A stretch of DNA of 64,000 nucleotides from Vibrio cyclitrophicus (GTDB lineage: Bacteria; Pseudomonadota; Gammaproteobacteria; Enterobacterales; Vibrionaceae). The position numbers and the translations under genes were made by a program. The stretch is from contig CP065367.1 of NCBI GenBank assembly GCA_023206055.1, positions 186,001 to 250,000 on the forward strand, written 5' to 3'. Every line of letters begins with the position of its first letter. Within the stretch, counting starts at the first letter, position 1. Positions 33,482 to 42,901 of the stretch are shown piece by piece. The notes under the pieces were generated by a model. That model did no database searches and was not told the origin of the DNA. It worked only from the letters and a program-made list of their open reading frames with translations.

Positions 33482-34483
33482 CTAAATCGCTTTTACGCTG
33501 CTTCGTTCAACAAGAGTCGGTTCCAGCTCAACCACCTGCGGGTAAGCGTCTGGCGTTTGTAACCTGCTCAAAAGTGTATCCACAGCCGCTTTACCCAAAC
33601 GGTGTTTTGGCTGGTGGACAGTGCTTAATGCGGGTGTCATGTACTTCGACAGATGGATGTCATCGTAGCCAATGATAGATAGGTCATTCGGAATCGAAGT
33701 ACCATCTTGAGCCGCAGCGTGAATCACGCCCATTGCCATCATATCGTTACTGACGAATAAGGCAGACGGCATTTCGCCTCGAGTTTTCAGAGCCTGATAA
33801 GAGTCAAATCCACCGTCACATTCAAAGTTGGATTCAACAATCCACTTAGGGTTGATCTCTAAATTCGCTTCTTCCATTGCTTGCTTGAAGCCTTGATAAC
33901 GAGACGAAGCTTGATTGCGATGCAGAGGGCCGGTGATACAACCAATCTGAGAGTGACCGTTGTCTATCAAATGCTTGGTCGCCATGTAGCCACCTTGATG
34001 CGAGTTGTCTTGGATCTTATCACTCGCAAACAACATAGGGCCCCAGTCCATTGCCACAACAGGCAGTTCTGGGTAGCGCTCGAATACATCGATATGTTCG
34101 CCTTCAAGGGTAGAGCACATCAGCATTAAGCCATCGACACGTTTTTGTAGCAAAGTATCGATAGAGGACTTCATGCGTTCGCTATCACCTTCGGTGTTAC
34201 ATAAGATAAGGTTATAGCCTTTCTCATAGCAACGACGTTCCACACCTTTTACGACTTCACCAAAGAATGGGTTGGTGGATGTGGTCACTAGCATTCCCAA
34301 GGTTTTGGTTTGTTTCATTTTCAAGCTACGAGCTAGTGCAGAAGGCGCGTAGTTGAGTTCTTTAGCCGCACTGTTAACACGCTCAGCTATCTCTTCACTG
34401 ACAAAACGTGACTTGTTGATCACATGGCTAACGGTTGAAGTTGAAACCTTTGCGAGCCGTGCGACGTCTTTCATTGTTGCCAT
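33482..34483 (-). CDS. rbsR: Ribose operon repressor, LacI family
   Basis: A 333-residue regulator. The helix-turn-helix MKDVARLAKVSTSTVSHVIN and hinge (YAPSALARSLK) are typical of LacI proteins; the sugar-binding core (TLGMLVTTSTNPFFGEVVKG onward) matches RbsR. It is the last gene of the leftward rbsDACBK-rbsR row, 152 bases after rbsK, and its likely operators are the twin ATCGAAACGTTTCGAT palindromes upstream of rbsD. Ribose is expected to release it. A terminator follows. Confidence 0.94.
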   Translation of the reverse strand: MATMKDVARLAKVSTSTVSHVINKSRFVSEEIAERVNSAAKELNYAPSALARSLKMKQTKTLGMLVTTSTNPFFGEVVKGVERRCYEKGYNLILCNTEGDSERMKSSIDTLLQKRVDGLMLMCSTLEGEHIDVFERYPELPVVAMDWGPMLFASDKIQDNSHQGGYMATKHLIDNGHSQIGCITGPLHRNQASSRYQGFKQAMEEANLEINPKWIVESNFECDGGFDSYQALKTRGEMPSALFVSNDMMAMGVIHAAAQDGTSIPNDLSIIGYDDIHLSKYMTPALSTVHQPKHRLGKAAVDTLLSRLQTPDAYPQVVELEPTLVERSSVKAI

Positions 34484-34635
34484 AAAAAATCCTTGTGGGA
34501 GTAACTTGCCACGTTGCGCGATATTCTGCCTGAAAACAGGGGCTTATGCTTGTTATTTGTTGTTAGCGAATTTGAAGGGCAAAATCCGTTAACCACGGTT
34601 TAGCTCAGGAGTTAAGCCTTCAAATAGGTATCAAG

Positions 34636-35562
34636 CTAAACAGGCAGTTGCTCTGCCAAAAACACATCGGTTTCAGAACGGCTTGGAATGGATGTTTGAG
34701 CACCAAAGCGAGTCACTGAAATTGCAGCCGCAGCGTGAGCAAACTTAATCGCACGCTCTAGTGGCATATCTTCAAGCAAGCCTGTCACTAATGCGCCATT
34801 GAAGGTATCACCCGCAGCGGTTGTGTCTGTCGCTTTAACTTGGAAGCCAGCGATTAACTCTCCCTCCCCATTTTTACTCACCCAAACGCCTTTGGCGCCT
34901 AGTGTGATCATCACCGTTTCAATGCCTTTCGCATGTAAAGCCAATGCTGCAGTATGAGCCGATTCGTTGTCCGTTACTGTAATACCAGTTAGCACTTCCG
35001 CTTCTGTTTCGTTGGGTGTAATCACATCAACACAAGCCAATAACGCATCTGAGAGTGGACGAGCCGGGGCTGGATTTAAGATAACTTTAGTGCCATTTTC
35101 TTTTGCAATTTTCGCTGCGTATTCAATGCCTTCGATTGGCGTTTCAAGTTGAGTTAACAAATACTTAGCGTCGCGAATTTTAGCCAAATGCGGTTCTATT
35201 TGGTCGCAAGTCAATTTGTTGTTTGCTTCAGCCGATAGACAAATACTGTTTTCACCCGTTGCCGATACTTGAATCATAGCGATGCCGGTAGGGGTGTTGT
35301 CTGCAACAATAACACCATCGATGTTGATGCCATCTTTAGCAAAGTCTTGACGAATGTTGATGCCAAATGGGTCGTCACCAACACACGCGATAAAGCCAAT
35401 ATCTGCGTTTAATCGCGCTGCAGCTACCGCTTGGTTTGCGCCCTTTCCGCCAGGGATGACCTGATAGTTACCGCCAATCAAGGTTTCACCCGGACGAGGG
35501 AACGAAGGAACTTGCAGTACGTGGTCAGCGTTAACGCTGCCTAAAACAATCAGTTGAGTCAT
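34636..35562 (-). CDS. rbsK: Ribokinase
   Basis: A 308-residue PfkB-family kinase converting D-ribose to ribose 5-phosphate. N-terminal motif VIPGGKGANQAVAAARL and C-terminal DTTAAGDTFNGALVTGL (catalytic Asp in the AAGD anion-hole motif) are present. I chose ATG 35562 (MTQLIVLGSVNADH); the frame is open 34 codons upstream, but that extension has no family counterpart and overlaps the hairpin region after rbsB. It follows rbsB after about 190 bases holding an intercistronic hairpin. Confidence 0.96.
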   Translation of the reverse strand: MTQLIVLGSVNADHVLQVPSFPRPGETLIGGNYQVIPGGKGANQAVAAARLNADIGFIACVGDDPFGINIRQDFAKDGINIDGVIVADNTPTGIAMIQVSATGENSICLSAEANNKLTCDQIEPHLAKIRDAKYLLTQLETPIEGIEYAAKIAKENGTKVILNPAPARPLSDALLACVDVITPNETEAEVLTGITVTDNESAHTAALALHAKGIETVMITLGAKGVWVSKNGEGELIAGFQVKATDTTAAGDTFNGALVTGLLEDMPLERAIKFAHAAAAISVTRFGAQTSIPSRSETDVFLAEQLPV

Positions 35563-35683
35563 GATACGAGCCTTATGATATATCGTATTTGAAAATGCAT
35601 GGGTCTTTCTCATTACGTTAATTACACGCCTTTTTAGACGACTTATTGAGAAACAGCGATGCACTGTCTGGGTTGGGTAAATA

Positions 35684-35709
35684 AGGCAGGGATAGGGGAA
35701 TCCCTGCCT
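35684..35709 (-). terminator. Intercistronic hairpin between rbsB and rbsK
   Basis: Perfect stem AGGCAGGGAT / ATCCCTGCCT with a six-base loop (AGGGGA), no strong T-tract. It probably stabilises the upstream rbsB message or partly ends transcription, keeping the binding protein more abundant than kinase and repressor. Confidence 0.6.
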
Positions 35710-35754
35710 ATGTGTCGCTCTATTTTTTCTTTATTTAATCGATGTTGGATTCAA

Positions 35755-36633
35755 TTATTTAGCAACAATTTTTAGAGGTACTGGTACGTACTCGTCTACT
35801 GTTTCGCCTTTCAGTACTTTGTCTGCCATTTCGATACCTAGAGAACCGATTAGGTCAGGCTGTTGTGCAACCGTTGCACCAAGTAGACCACGATTAACAG
35901 CAGCAATACCATCGTCAGTGCCATCAAAGCCAACGATCATTACGTCTTTACCTGAAGCTTGAACTGCGCGAAGTGCACCCAGTGCCATTTCATCGTTCTG
36001 AGCGAATACTGCTTGTACGTCTGGGTTAGCTGCAAGCAAGTTTTCCATTACGTTCAGACCTTTAGTACGGTCGAAATCAGCTGGTTGGCTTGCAAGAAGT
36101 TCAAGGTCGCTGCCGTTTACTGCATTCATGAAGCCTTCACCACGTTCACGAGCTGCTGAAGTACCGGCGATACCTTCCAGTTGGATTACTTTCGCTTTTT
36201 CGCCCACTTTTTCCATGATGTAGTGACCCGCCATTTCACCGCCGATTACGTTATCAGAAGCAATGTGGCTCACTACGTCACCACGGCTTGCACCACGGTC
36301 TAGTGTTAATACTGGGATGTCTGAGCGGTTAGCAATACGAATAGCGTTAGACACAGCGTCTGAATCCGTTGGGTTAATCAGGATTGCTTTAACACCACGA
36401 ATGGTTAGATCTTCAATGTTCGAAAGCTCTTTGCTTGGGTCGTTTTGAGAATCAAGAACGATAAGCTTGTAGCCTAGCTCTTCCGCTTTCGCTTCTGCGC
36501 CATCTTTCATGGTTACGAAGAATGGGTTGTTCAATGTAGACAGAACGATTGCCATTGTATCTTGCGCCTGTGCAGACACAGATACCGTTGTAGAAAGAAG
36601 AGCAGCAGAAATAAGAGTCGCTAATTTTTTCAT
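35755..36633 (-). CDS. rbsB: Ribose ABC transporter, periplasmic binding protein
   Basis: A 292-residue protein with a cleavable signal peptide (KLATLISAALLSTTVSVSAQA, cut near AQA-QD). The mature protein is a type I sugar-binding protein: TMAIVLSTLNNPFFVTMKDG, then LDSQNDPSKELSNIEDLTIR, LTLDRGAS and FAQNDEMALGALRA are RbsB signatures that contact ribose. It delivers ribose to RbsAC and to the ribose chemoreceptor in relatives. It lies 127 bases after rbsC. Confidence 0.97.
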   Translation of the reverse strand: MKKLATLISAALLSTTVSVSAQAQDTMAIVLSTLNNPFFVTMKDGAEAKAEELGYKLIVLDSQNDPSKELSNIEDLTIRGVKAILINPTDSDAVSNAIRIANRSDIPVLTLDRGASRGDVVSHIASDNVIGGEMAGHYIMEKVGEKAKVIQLEGIAGTSAARERGEGFMNAVNGSDLELLASQPADFDRTKGLNVMENLLAANPDVQAVFAQNDEMALGALRAVQASGKDVMIVGFDGTDDGIAAVNRGLLGATVAQQPDLIGSLGIEMADKVLKGETVDEYVPVPLKIVAK

Positions 36634-36760
36634 GGTGTAAGTCCTTTGTGTAGGGTGAGCTAGGAGGTGAGTCCTAGCTCGTAGTTACATTATTTATAGA
36701 TTCTAATATTTAAAGGTAAAACAGGGTGTTACTTGTATTAACCTAGAGTGTGAATAGGTT

Positions 36761-37747
36761 TTATTTGTTTTTGTTGTCGACCAATACCGCCAGAAGAATA
36801 ACCACTGCTTTTGCAATCATCTGGTAGTAAGAAGATACGTCTAATAGGTTTAGGGCGTTGTTTAGGAAGCCGATAATCAGAGCACCAATCAATGTGCCCA
36901 TGATGCGACCACGACCGCCGGCTAAGCTTGTGCCGCCAAGAACTACGGCTGCGATGGCGTCTAATTCATAACCCATACCTGCAGTAGGTTGAGCTGATGA
37001 CAAACGAGATGCCACGATGGTGCCAGCTACTGCTGCTAGTAGACCACAGATTGCGTAAACGCCGATTTTCACTTTGTCTACGTCGATGCCTGATAGGCGA
37101 GTTGCTGATTCGTTGCCACCAAGAGCGTAAACGTAGCGACCAAAGCGAGTGTGGTTAAGTAGGTACCATACCGCTGCGAATACCACGACCATGATCCATA
37201 CTGGAACTGGGATGCCCATTGCGTAGCCTGTACCGAACCAAGCGAATGCGTCTGCTGTGTCTGTGAAGCCAGTTGAGATAGGACGACCATCTGTGTAAAC
37301 CATGGTTACGCCGCGAAGTAGGGTCATAGTCACAAGTGTTGCGATGAAGGCTTGAACCTTACCTTTAGCGATAATCACACCACTGATAGCTCCTAATGCT
37401 GCACCTGCTACAAGAGCGGTTGGCACTGCGATCATCACTGGGATCTCTAGACCAATCATGCTGGCTGCGAACGCACCACAAAGTGCAAGTACAGAGCCGA
37501 CACTCAAGTCGATACCCGCGGTTAAGATAACCAGCGTCATACCCACAGCGATAATTGCGTTAACCGAGGTTTGGCGCAGAATGTTCAGGATGTTGTCGAC
37601 AGTAAAGAAGTTCGGGTTTAAGAAAGAAACGACAACAATCAGGAAGATCAAAGCAATCAATGACTTTTGATCAATCAGCCACTCTTTGCTGATTAACGGT
37701 TTTTTCTTTGGAGCTTCAGTTGTTTTGCTCATGGTTTTAGTACTCAT
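36761..37747 (-). CDS. rbsC: Ribose ABC transporter, permease
   Basis: A 328-residue inner-membrane protein with eight to ten hydrophobic helices (for example SLIALIFLIVVVSFLNPNFF and TLVILTAGIDLSVGSVLALC). The GIDLSVG and LGGTSLAGGRGRIMGTLIGA motifs are the family permease signatures that face the ATPase. Its start overlaps the rbsA stop by four bases, indicating translational coupling. Confidence 0.97.
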   Translation of the reverse strand: MSTKTMSKTTEAPKKKPLISKEWLIDQKSLIALIFLIVVVSFLNPNFFTVDNILNILRQTSVNAIIAVGMTLVILTAGIDLSVGSVLALCGAFAASMIGLEIPVMIAVPTALVAGAALGAISGVIIAKGKVQAFIATLVTMTLLRGVTMVYTDGRPISTGFTDTADAFAWFGTGYAMGIPVPVWIMVVVFAAVWYLLNHTRFGRYVYALGGNESATRLSGIDVDKVKIGVYAICGLLAAVAGTIVASRLSSAQPTAGMGYELDAIAAVVLGGTSLAGGRGRIMGTLIGALIIGFLNNALNLLDVSSYYQMIAKAVVILLAVLVDNKNK

Positions 37748-39249
37748 GCTGCGTCCTCGTTGATCTTTTTACCGACCGCACACGCCAGTAATAATTCTTG
37801 GTTTGCTTCTTTAGCATCAAATTCACCGCTTACACGGCCTTCATGCATCACCATGATGCGGTCACTCATTCCTAACACTTCTGGCATTTCAGATGAGACT
37901 AAAATAATGCTCATGCCGTCGGCTTTAAATTTATTAATGAGTTGGTAAATTTCTTTCTTAGCACCGACATCGACACCACGAGTGGGTTCATCGAGAATCA
38001 GTACTTTGGGTTTGGTCATCAAGCCTTTAGCGATAGCCACTTTCTGTTGGTTACCACCAGAAAGGTTGCCAATGATTTGTTCGCGAGTCGGGGTCTTGAT
38101 GTTGAACAGCTTGATGAAGTCATCAACCGCCATTACTTCGTCTTTGTGTTGGATTTGACCTTTCTTAGTCAGTAGGTCAAGTGAACATAAAGACATGTTT
38201 TCTTTTACTGAAAGCCCTAGAACCAAGCCATCGCCTTTACGGTCTTCAGAGATGTATGCAATGCCATTGGCAAGGCCATCTTTTGGACTAACAGGGTTAA
38301 TGGTTTTGTTTTCTAAGTTGATGACACCGCGCTCACTCGGAAGGGCACCGTAAATCACTTTCATCAATTCAGTACGACCTGCACCCATCAAGCCAGATAC
38401 ACCCAGGATTTCGCCGCGCTTTAGGGTAAAGCTCACGTCGTGAACACCAGAACCCGTCAGGCCAATCACTTCAAGGCAGGTTTCACCGTGGCTTTGGCCG
38501 ATACGTGGATATTGTTCGTCCAACTTACGGCCAACCATCATTTCGATTAGGCCATCTTCATCGGTGTCTTTTACTTCACACTGGCCAATGAATTTACCGT
38601 CACGAAGCACGGTGATGTCATCACAAATCTCGAAGATCTCTTTCAAGCGGTGAGAGATGTAAACAATGCCGCAGCCTTCAGAACGCAGCTCGTTAATCAC
38701 CTTAAATAGCGACTCAGTTTCGGTATCGGTTAGTGCGTCCGTTGGCTCATCCATGATGATGACCTTAGATTCAAACGATAGGGCTTTCGCGATCTCTACC
38801 ATTTGTTGCTCACCAAGGCTTAACTGACCTAAAAGTGTTTTCGAGCTGTGTTTTACATTAAGACGTTTAAGTAGCTTGTCCGCTTCTTGGTACATTTCGT
38901 TCCACAAGATGCGACCCATAGTCCCTGTGATTTCACGACCTAAGAAGATGTTCTCGGCGATGGTTAGCTCTGGAATTAGGTTCAATTCTTGGTGAATGAT
39001 ACTAATACCAGCTTGTTGTGAATCACGAGGTCCTTTAAATGCTGCTGGTTTACCTTGGTAGGCGATAGTGCCGCCATCCAAGTGGTAAATGCCGGTAAGC
39101 ACTTTCATGAGCGTTGATTTACCTGCACCGTTTTCACCCATTAACGCCATTACGCGTCCTGGGTAAACGTTGAGGCTTGCCTTATCCAGTGCTTTCACAC
39201 CAGGGAAGGCTTTCTCAATTGAGCTAAGTTCTAAAATGGCTTGAGTCAT
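37744..39249 (-). CDS. rbsA: Ribose ABC transporter, ATP-binding protein
   Basis: A 501-residue protein with two fused ABC domains. The first has Walker A GENGAGKSTLMK (about residue 37), signature LSLGEQQMVEIAKAL and Walker B VIIMDEPTDAL. The second has a degenerate Walker A (GLMGAGRTELMK), as normal for RbsA-type sugar ATPases, with LSGGNQQKVAIAKGL and LILDEPTRGVD. It energises ribose import with RbsC. It follows rbsD after 100 bases. Confidence 0.97.
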   Translation of the reverse strand: MTQAILELSSIEKAFPGVKALDKASLNVYPGRVMALMGENGAGKSTLMKVLTGIYHLDGGTIAYQGKPAAFKGPRDSQQAGISIIHQELNLIPELTIAENIFLGREITGTMGRILWNEMYQEADKLLKRLNVKHSSKTLLGQLSLGEQQMVEIAKALSFESKVIIMDEPTDALTDTETESLFKVINELRSEGCGIVYISHRLKEIFEICDDITVLRDGKFIGQCEVKDTDEDGLIEMMVGRKLDEQYPRIGQSHGETCLEVIGLTGSGVHDVSFTLKRGEILGVSGLMGAGRTELMKVIYGALPSERGVINLENKTINPVSPKDGLANGIAYISEDRKGDGLVLGLSVKENMSLCSLDLLTKKGQIQHKDEVMAVDDFIKLFNIKTPTREQIIGNLSGGNQQKVAIAKGLMTKPKVLILDEPTRGVDVGAKKEIYQLINKFKADGMSIILVSSEMPEVLGMSDRIMVMHEGRVSGEFDAKEANQELLLACAVGKKINEDAA

Positions 39250-39349
39250 GTCGGTTCCTTTACTCGGGGCCAGTTGTATTTGATTGTTCTGTATATGTAC
39301 TGTTTTTGGTTCAGTGATGACACTGGACTGTCGTTGCGTTCCGCTTGAG

Positions 39350-39769
39350 CTAAAACGTTACGCCAGCTTGAAAAATAACATTTGCGTATGGTGTGCATTC
39401 ACCCGTGCGAATTACCGCGCGGCTTTCATGCGTGCGCTCTTTGAATTCTTCATGAGTAATGTAAGTAATCGAAAGCGATTTGCCACAACGTGCTTCTTCT
39501 GTCTTGATCAAATCAATCAGCGCGGCGTGGTGCTCTGGGCTTACTTTCGCAAACTCTTCTGCAATCACAACGCCTTCGATTTGAGATTCATCCAGCATGG
39601 TTTTTACCGTTTGCTGAAAGCTTGGTACACCATGAGTCAGAGCAAGATCAATACGAGTTACGTGGTCTGGAATCGGTAAGCCTGCGTCACAAATCGTAAT
39701 TTCATCTGTGTGGCCAAGAGTCGCCACTAGGTAAGAGAGTTCAGAGTTTATTAGAGTACTTTTTTTCAT
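39350..39769 (-). CDS. rbsD: D-ribose pyranase
   Basis: A 139-residue protein, exactly the usual RbsD length, interconverting pyranose and furanose forms of ribose. The start ATG 39769 (MKKSTLINSELSYLVATLGH) agrees with family members; the frame is open 35 codons further upstream, but that stretch carries an RbsR operator. Active-site-type residues lie in the N-terminal GHTDEITICDAG and the C-terminal RTGECTPYANVIFQ stretch. First gene of the ribose operon, controlled by the two operators at 39827-39842 and 39905-39920. Confidence 0.96.
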   Translation of the reverse strand: MKKSTLINSELSYLVATLGHTDEITICDAGLPIPDHVTRIDLALTHGVPSFQQTVKTMLDESQIEGVVIAEEFAKVSPEHHAALIDLIKTEEARCGKSLSITYITHEEFKERTHESRAVIRTGECTPYANVIFQAGVTF

Positions 39770-39826
39770 ATCACGACCTATCGAAAAATAACGTTTGATG
39801 GGTTGAGAACAACTCAAGAAAAAGCC

Positions 39827-39842
39827 ATCGAAACGTTTCGAT
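39827..39842. promoter_or_regulatory. RbsR operator 1
   Basis: Perfect 16-base palindrome ATCGAAACGTTTCGAT, 58 bases upstream of rbsD; matches the GCGAAACGTTTCGC-type RbsR site of enterobacteria. Confidence 0.85.
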
Positions 39843-39903
39843 AGTGATAATAGTGTCTGATTTATCATTTGCACGTTTGTTTGTTTTAGAGTGTGATAAC
39901 GAT

Positions 39904-39921
39904 CATCGAAACGTTTCGATG
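39904..39921. promoter_or_regulatory. RbsR operator 2
   Basis: Perfect 18-base palindrome CATCGAAACGTTTCGATG, centred 78 bases from operator 1. Two identical sites at this distance suggest cooperative binding or looping around the rbsD promoter. Confidence 0.83.
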
Positions 39922-39970
39922 GGGCGTTTTTTGGTGATCTTAGTCACCGCCATTGATTGCATAAATCCTT

Positions 39971-40285
39971 TTATGTGGGTTCAATCGATAGCGCATATCC
40001 GAATTTACTGATGGTAATGATCTGTACGTTGGGTGCTCTCAATCGCGCGAAGACATTGCGTAGGTTATAGACGACGTTTGCAAGAACATGTGGTGACGAG
40101 AGTTGTCCGTTCCAACACACATCAACAATATGCTCTCTTGAAATCGGTCTTCCCACATTATCCAATAACAAACAGAGCACTGCTAATAGGTGAGGGCGCA
40201 AGGTGATTTTGTTTCCCTGCTGATTAGTAATGGTTCGAGAGTCGGTATCAATGATTAAGCCGTTGAGGTCTATGGTGTGGGTCAT
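39971..40285 (-). CDS. Stand-alone winged-helix (OmpR/ToxR-type) DNA-binding protein
   Basis: A 104-residue protein made only of a trans_reg_C winged helix: ITLRPHLLAVLCLLLDNVGR, then ISREHIVDVCWNG, then a recognition helix and wing (LANVVYNLRNVFARL; IITISKFGYALSIEP). There is no receiver domain, TM helix or periplasmic part, unlike OmpR or ToxR/CadC. It stands alone, just upstream of the rbs promoter region and divergent from the outer-membrane protein gene at 40727. Two direct repeats in its upstream region may be its own binding site. Target genes unknown. Confidence 0.8.
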   Translation of the reverse strand: MTHTIDLNGLIIDTDSRTITNQQGNKITLRPHLLAVLCLLLDNVGRPISREHIVDVCWNGQLSSPHVLANVVYNLRNVFARLRAPNVQIITISKFGYALSIEPT

Positions 40286-40726
40286 CGTGTTTTCTGTTCG
40301 TCTTATTCTGAATTGTGGAGATTGAGCAGAACTGGCCTGCTTTTGGAGCGGGTAACTATTTAAGTGTTCTTATTTAAGTGTACTAATGGTTAAAGCGCGC
40401 AGATTATGCAAAATCACACCACGCTTGAAAGTAAGCCTGCGTAAGCTCATGAGAATAAAATCTAAAAATGGGATGGTTTGAAAAATAGAAAGAAGATTAT
40501 TCTGAACAAATGACAGTTTTTTATTTCTAGCTTATTCAATGGTTTATTAGGTTTTTACTGATTATGTTGGCTGAAGTTACAAAGTGATTATATTTCTATT
40601 TATTTTTTTGTTTTCTGTGAGATTAACCTGCTTGCGAATTCGACGGGGTGTTGGATAACTCTAACAAGATTGTGCAGCAGAGGAAGGCGGAACAATCTTG
40701 ATTGCTATAAGTAAGGTCAAGCAGTA
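40286..40726. other. Intergenic region upstream of the winged-helix gene and the OMP gene
   Basis: AT-rich, no gene. It holds two direct copies of TATTTAAGTGT (40357-40367 and 40371-40381) and, in the leader of the plus-strand OMP gene, an inverted repeat CAAGATTGT / ACAATCTTG (40665-40673 and 40692-40700) that could fold into a leader hairpin 27 bases before the start codon. Confidence 0.55.
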
Positions 40727-41347
40727 ATGAACAACAAATTTATTCTAAGTATCGCGATGATGTCAGTAGTGGCAGCAAGCAATGTAATGGCAGCAGACAG
40801 TGGATTTTACCTAGGCGGCGCAATCGGCACATCTGGTATTGATGATGGCGGGCTAACTGACACGATCAATGAGCCTATTACTTTTAAAGCCGAAGACAAT
40901 ACTTACCGATTAATTGCTGGTTACAAATTTAACCGTATTGTTTCGGTTGAAGCTCAATACACAGATTTTGGTGATATAGCCCTGAAAACGAAATCTGGTA
41001 ATAAGGTTTTCACTTGGACACCTCAAATCTTTTCGGTAACGGCTAACCTTGGTTACACGTTTGATAATGGCATTCGTCCATTTGGCACTATCGGTCTATC
41101 GACTATTGATCTAGACATGAAGTTTGCTGATGGCTCTCGCCCTTCAGGAGATGGTTTTGATGATTCGGGAGATGGCATCCGTATGGGTGTTGGTGTGGAA
41201 TATACGCCACCTACAATGTCTTCGTTGAGCTTTCGCCTAGCATACGAAGCTGATGCTTTTGATATCGAAGATTACGAAAACGGACACAAGACAGAAGATA
41301 CTGTTGTTCTGGATTCTTTTTACTTAGGCGCAATGTACACATTCTAA
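40727..41347 (+). CDS. Outer-membrane beta-barrel protein
   Basis: A 206-residue protein with a signal peptide (FILSIAMMSVVAASNVMA, cut at AMA/AD). The mature part begins GFYLGGAIGTSG and alternates short amphipathic strands (RLIAGYKFNRIVSVEAQYTD; VTANLGYTFDNGIRPFGTIG; SFRLAYEADAFD), ending in LDSFYLGAMYTF with the terminal Phe needed for outer-membrane assembly. This is the pattern of the eight-stranded OmpA/OmpW-like barrels. Function could be structural or as a small channel. A rho-independent terminator follows. Confidence 0.85.
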   Translation: MNNKFILSIAMMSVVAASNVMAADSGFYLGGAIGTSGIDDGGLTDTINEPITFKAEDNTYRLIAGYKFNRIVSVEAQYTDFGDIALKTKSGNKVFTWTPQIFSVTANLGYTFDNGIRPFGTIGLSTIDLDMKFADGSRPSGDGFDDSGDGIRMGVGVEYTPPTMSSLSFRLAYEADAFDIEDYENGHKTEDTVVLDSFYLGAMYTF

Positions 41348-41425
41348 GTTTCACACTTTGCTAAACGGTAAATCGGTTTCTAAATGGGGCGTCGGTTGGC
41401 TCAACCCGTTTGGCTAAAGTGGAAG

Positions 41426-41452
41426 GCCGCAGTTTTTGACTGCGGCTTTTTT
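41426..41452 (+). terminator. Terminator of the outer-membrane protein gene
   Basis: Stem GCCGCAG / CTGCGGC with a seven-base loop, followed by TTTTTT. Confidence 0.92.
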
Positions 41453-41462
41453 ATGTTCAACT

Positions 41463-42536
41463 CTAGGCTTCACGAATATGAGCGGTGACAGACACGATGG
41501 CATGGTCCGTACTGAATTGGTCGTGTTCAAAGCTTGGATTGATGAGGTGATGGTCTAACACTGTGTAGCTAGAGATCTCCATCAAACTAGACGAGTTCTG
41601 ACAATCAAACTCATTCGACATCAAAATGTAGTCCAGTACAGATCCAGAAGCGCCGTAGTAATGGGTTGGCTTACGCTGTTGAAGCAAGTCTTCTTCATGT
41701 AGCTGATGGTAAAGATCCCAGCTGTCTTTTAAGCGAAAGTGGGATAGCCAATGCTTGCTGTTTTCGTCTCGGTTGATTGAGTAACTCAACAGCCCTTTAA
41801 ATTCATCATTAAACAGAGGCTTATTAAAATCACCCATCAACACGACAGGTTGATCGGTCTGATAACGTTGATGGGTAATGTATTGATGCAGCATCTGAGC
41901 TTCTAGACCGCGTTGAACACTCGATAGCCAAGAGCCAAGCTGTTCTTGGTGGAAGCGGGTGAGCGTGTCACTTGATGGTTTTTTACCTTGCAGAGCGTTG
42001 GCCGCATCGACAGGTTCAACCTTTGGTTCTGTCGGACGTTGTGATTTGAAGTGCACTACATAACAGTCGGTCGAACCTAAATGAGGTAACGTAATCGTCG
42101 CGTGAACAGGTGTTCTGTTGAATGAGAATTTGTCGCCAAGGTTGAATGCAGTCAGTAACTTCGAATCTGGCGTAACAGGCTGCACGTTTTCAATCGGGTA
42201 GCGGGAAGCAATACCAACGACAGGCGAGGTATACAGGTAATCATCTTCAACATGCGCGCTATCGACGACAGCAAAGTACGGGTAACCAAGCTCCTTCATC
42301 AATTGCTCTAAAGACTGCGGGCTAAATATCTCTTGGAAGCCAATCACATCACAATCTAATGAACCAATCGCTTCAGCCATCCAGCCTTGTTTCTTCTGCC
42401 ACTCCTCGAAGCTGTAGATGTTCTCAAAATCATAATAAGCATTCGGTGGCTCGAGATAGTTCAGAAGGTTGAACGTTGCGAATGTTATTTGGTTTGGTTT
42501 GTTCAAAGTGTCATTCCATTTAGACCTAGGCTGCAA
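41463..42536 (-). CDS. Endonuclease/exonuclease/phosphatase (EEP) family protein
   Basis: A 357-residue soluble protein with the EEP catalytic pattern: ITFATFNLLNY (Asn), DVIGFQEIF (metal-binding Glu), LMGDFNKPLF (Asp-x-Asn) and the C-terminal STDHAIVSV (Asp-His). The family includes exonuclease III, DNase I-like and phosphodiesterase/phosphatase enzymes; no feature here picks one. No signal peptide is evident, so it should be cytoplasmic. Monocistronic, convergent with the OMP gene. Confidence 0.85.
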   Translation of the reverse strand: MQPRSKWNDTLNKPNQITFATFNLLNYLEPPNAYYDFENIYSFEEWQKKQGWMAEAIGSLDCDVIGFQEIFSPQSLEQLMKELGYPYFAVVDSAHVEDDYLYTSPVVGIASRYPIENVQPVTPDSKLLTAFNLGDKFSFNRTPVHATITLPHLGSTDCYVVHFKSQRPTEPKVEPVDAANALQGKKPSSDTLTRFHQEQLGSWLSSVQRGLEAQMLHQYITHQRYQTDQPVVLMGDFNKPLFNDEFKGLLSYSINRDENSKHWLSHFRLKDSWDLYHQLHEEDLLQQRKPTHYYGASGSVLDYILMSNEFDCQNSSSLMEISSYTVLDHHLINPSFEHDQFSTDHAIVSVTAHIREA

Positions 42537-42901
42537 GGATACTCCAGTAAAAGTATAGTTTGTTGATTATTTAGAACCTAAATTTCACTTTAGAAGCGAA
42601 TCAAAGGGAATCTAAGCCGTGGAGGCTTATGTCATTTACGCGAGAGCAATCTTAGTGCTTCTGCCTTACCCCGTACTTTCCAACGCCACCAAACTAATCA
42701 AAACAATCAAAGCGAACTGCATCTAATAACTTCGAGCTGTGACGAGTTAATTGTAAATAAACGGTAAGAGATAGAGTGCTGATGGTTTTATTAGTTATTA
42801 CATGATGTTAGATTTGAACCTATACTTGTTTTAGCGGTGTGCATTCAAAGCCGATTAATCAAGTTGAATATCGAATCCATAACATTTGAAGGGAGAGTCA
42901 A
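42537..42901. other. Intergenic region upstream of the yej operon
   Basis: 365 bases between divergent genes. The yej promoter should lie here; GAAGGGAGAG before 42902 is the ribosome site. I see no other clear signal. Confidence 0.5.

Noticed and set aside
39770..39874. N-terminal extension of RbsD
   Set aside because: Covers an RbsR operator and gives a protein longer than the constant 139-residue family length.
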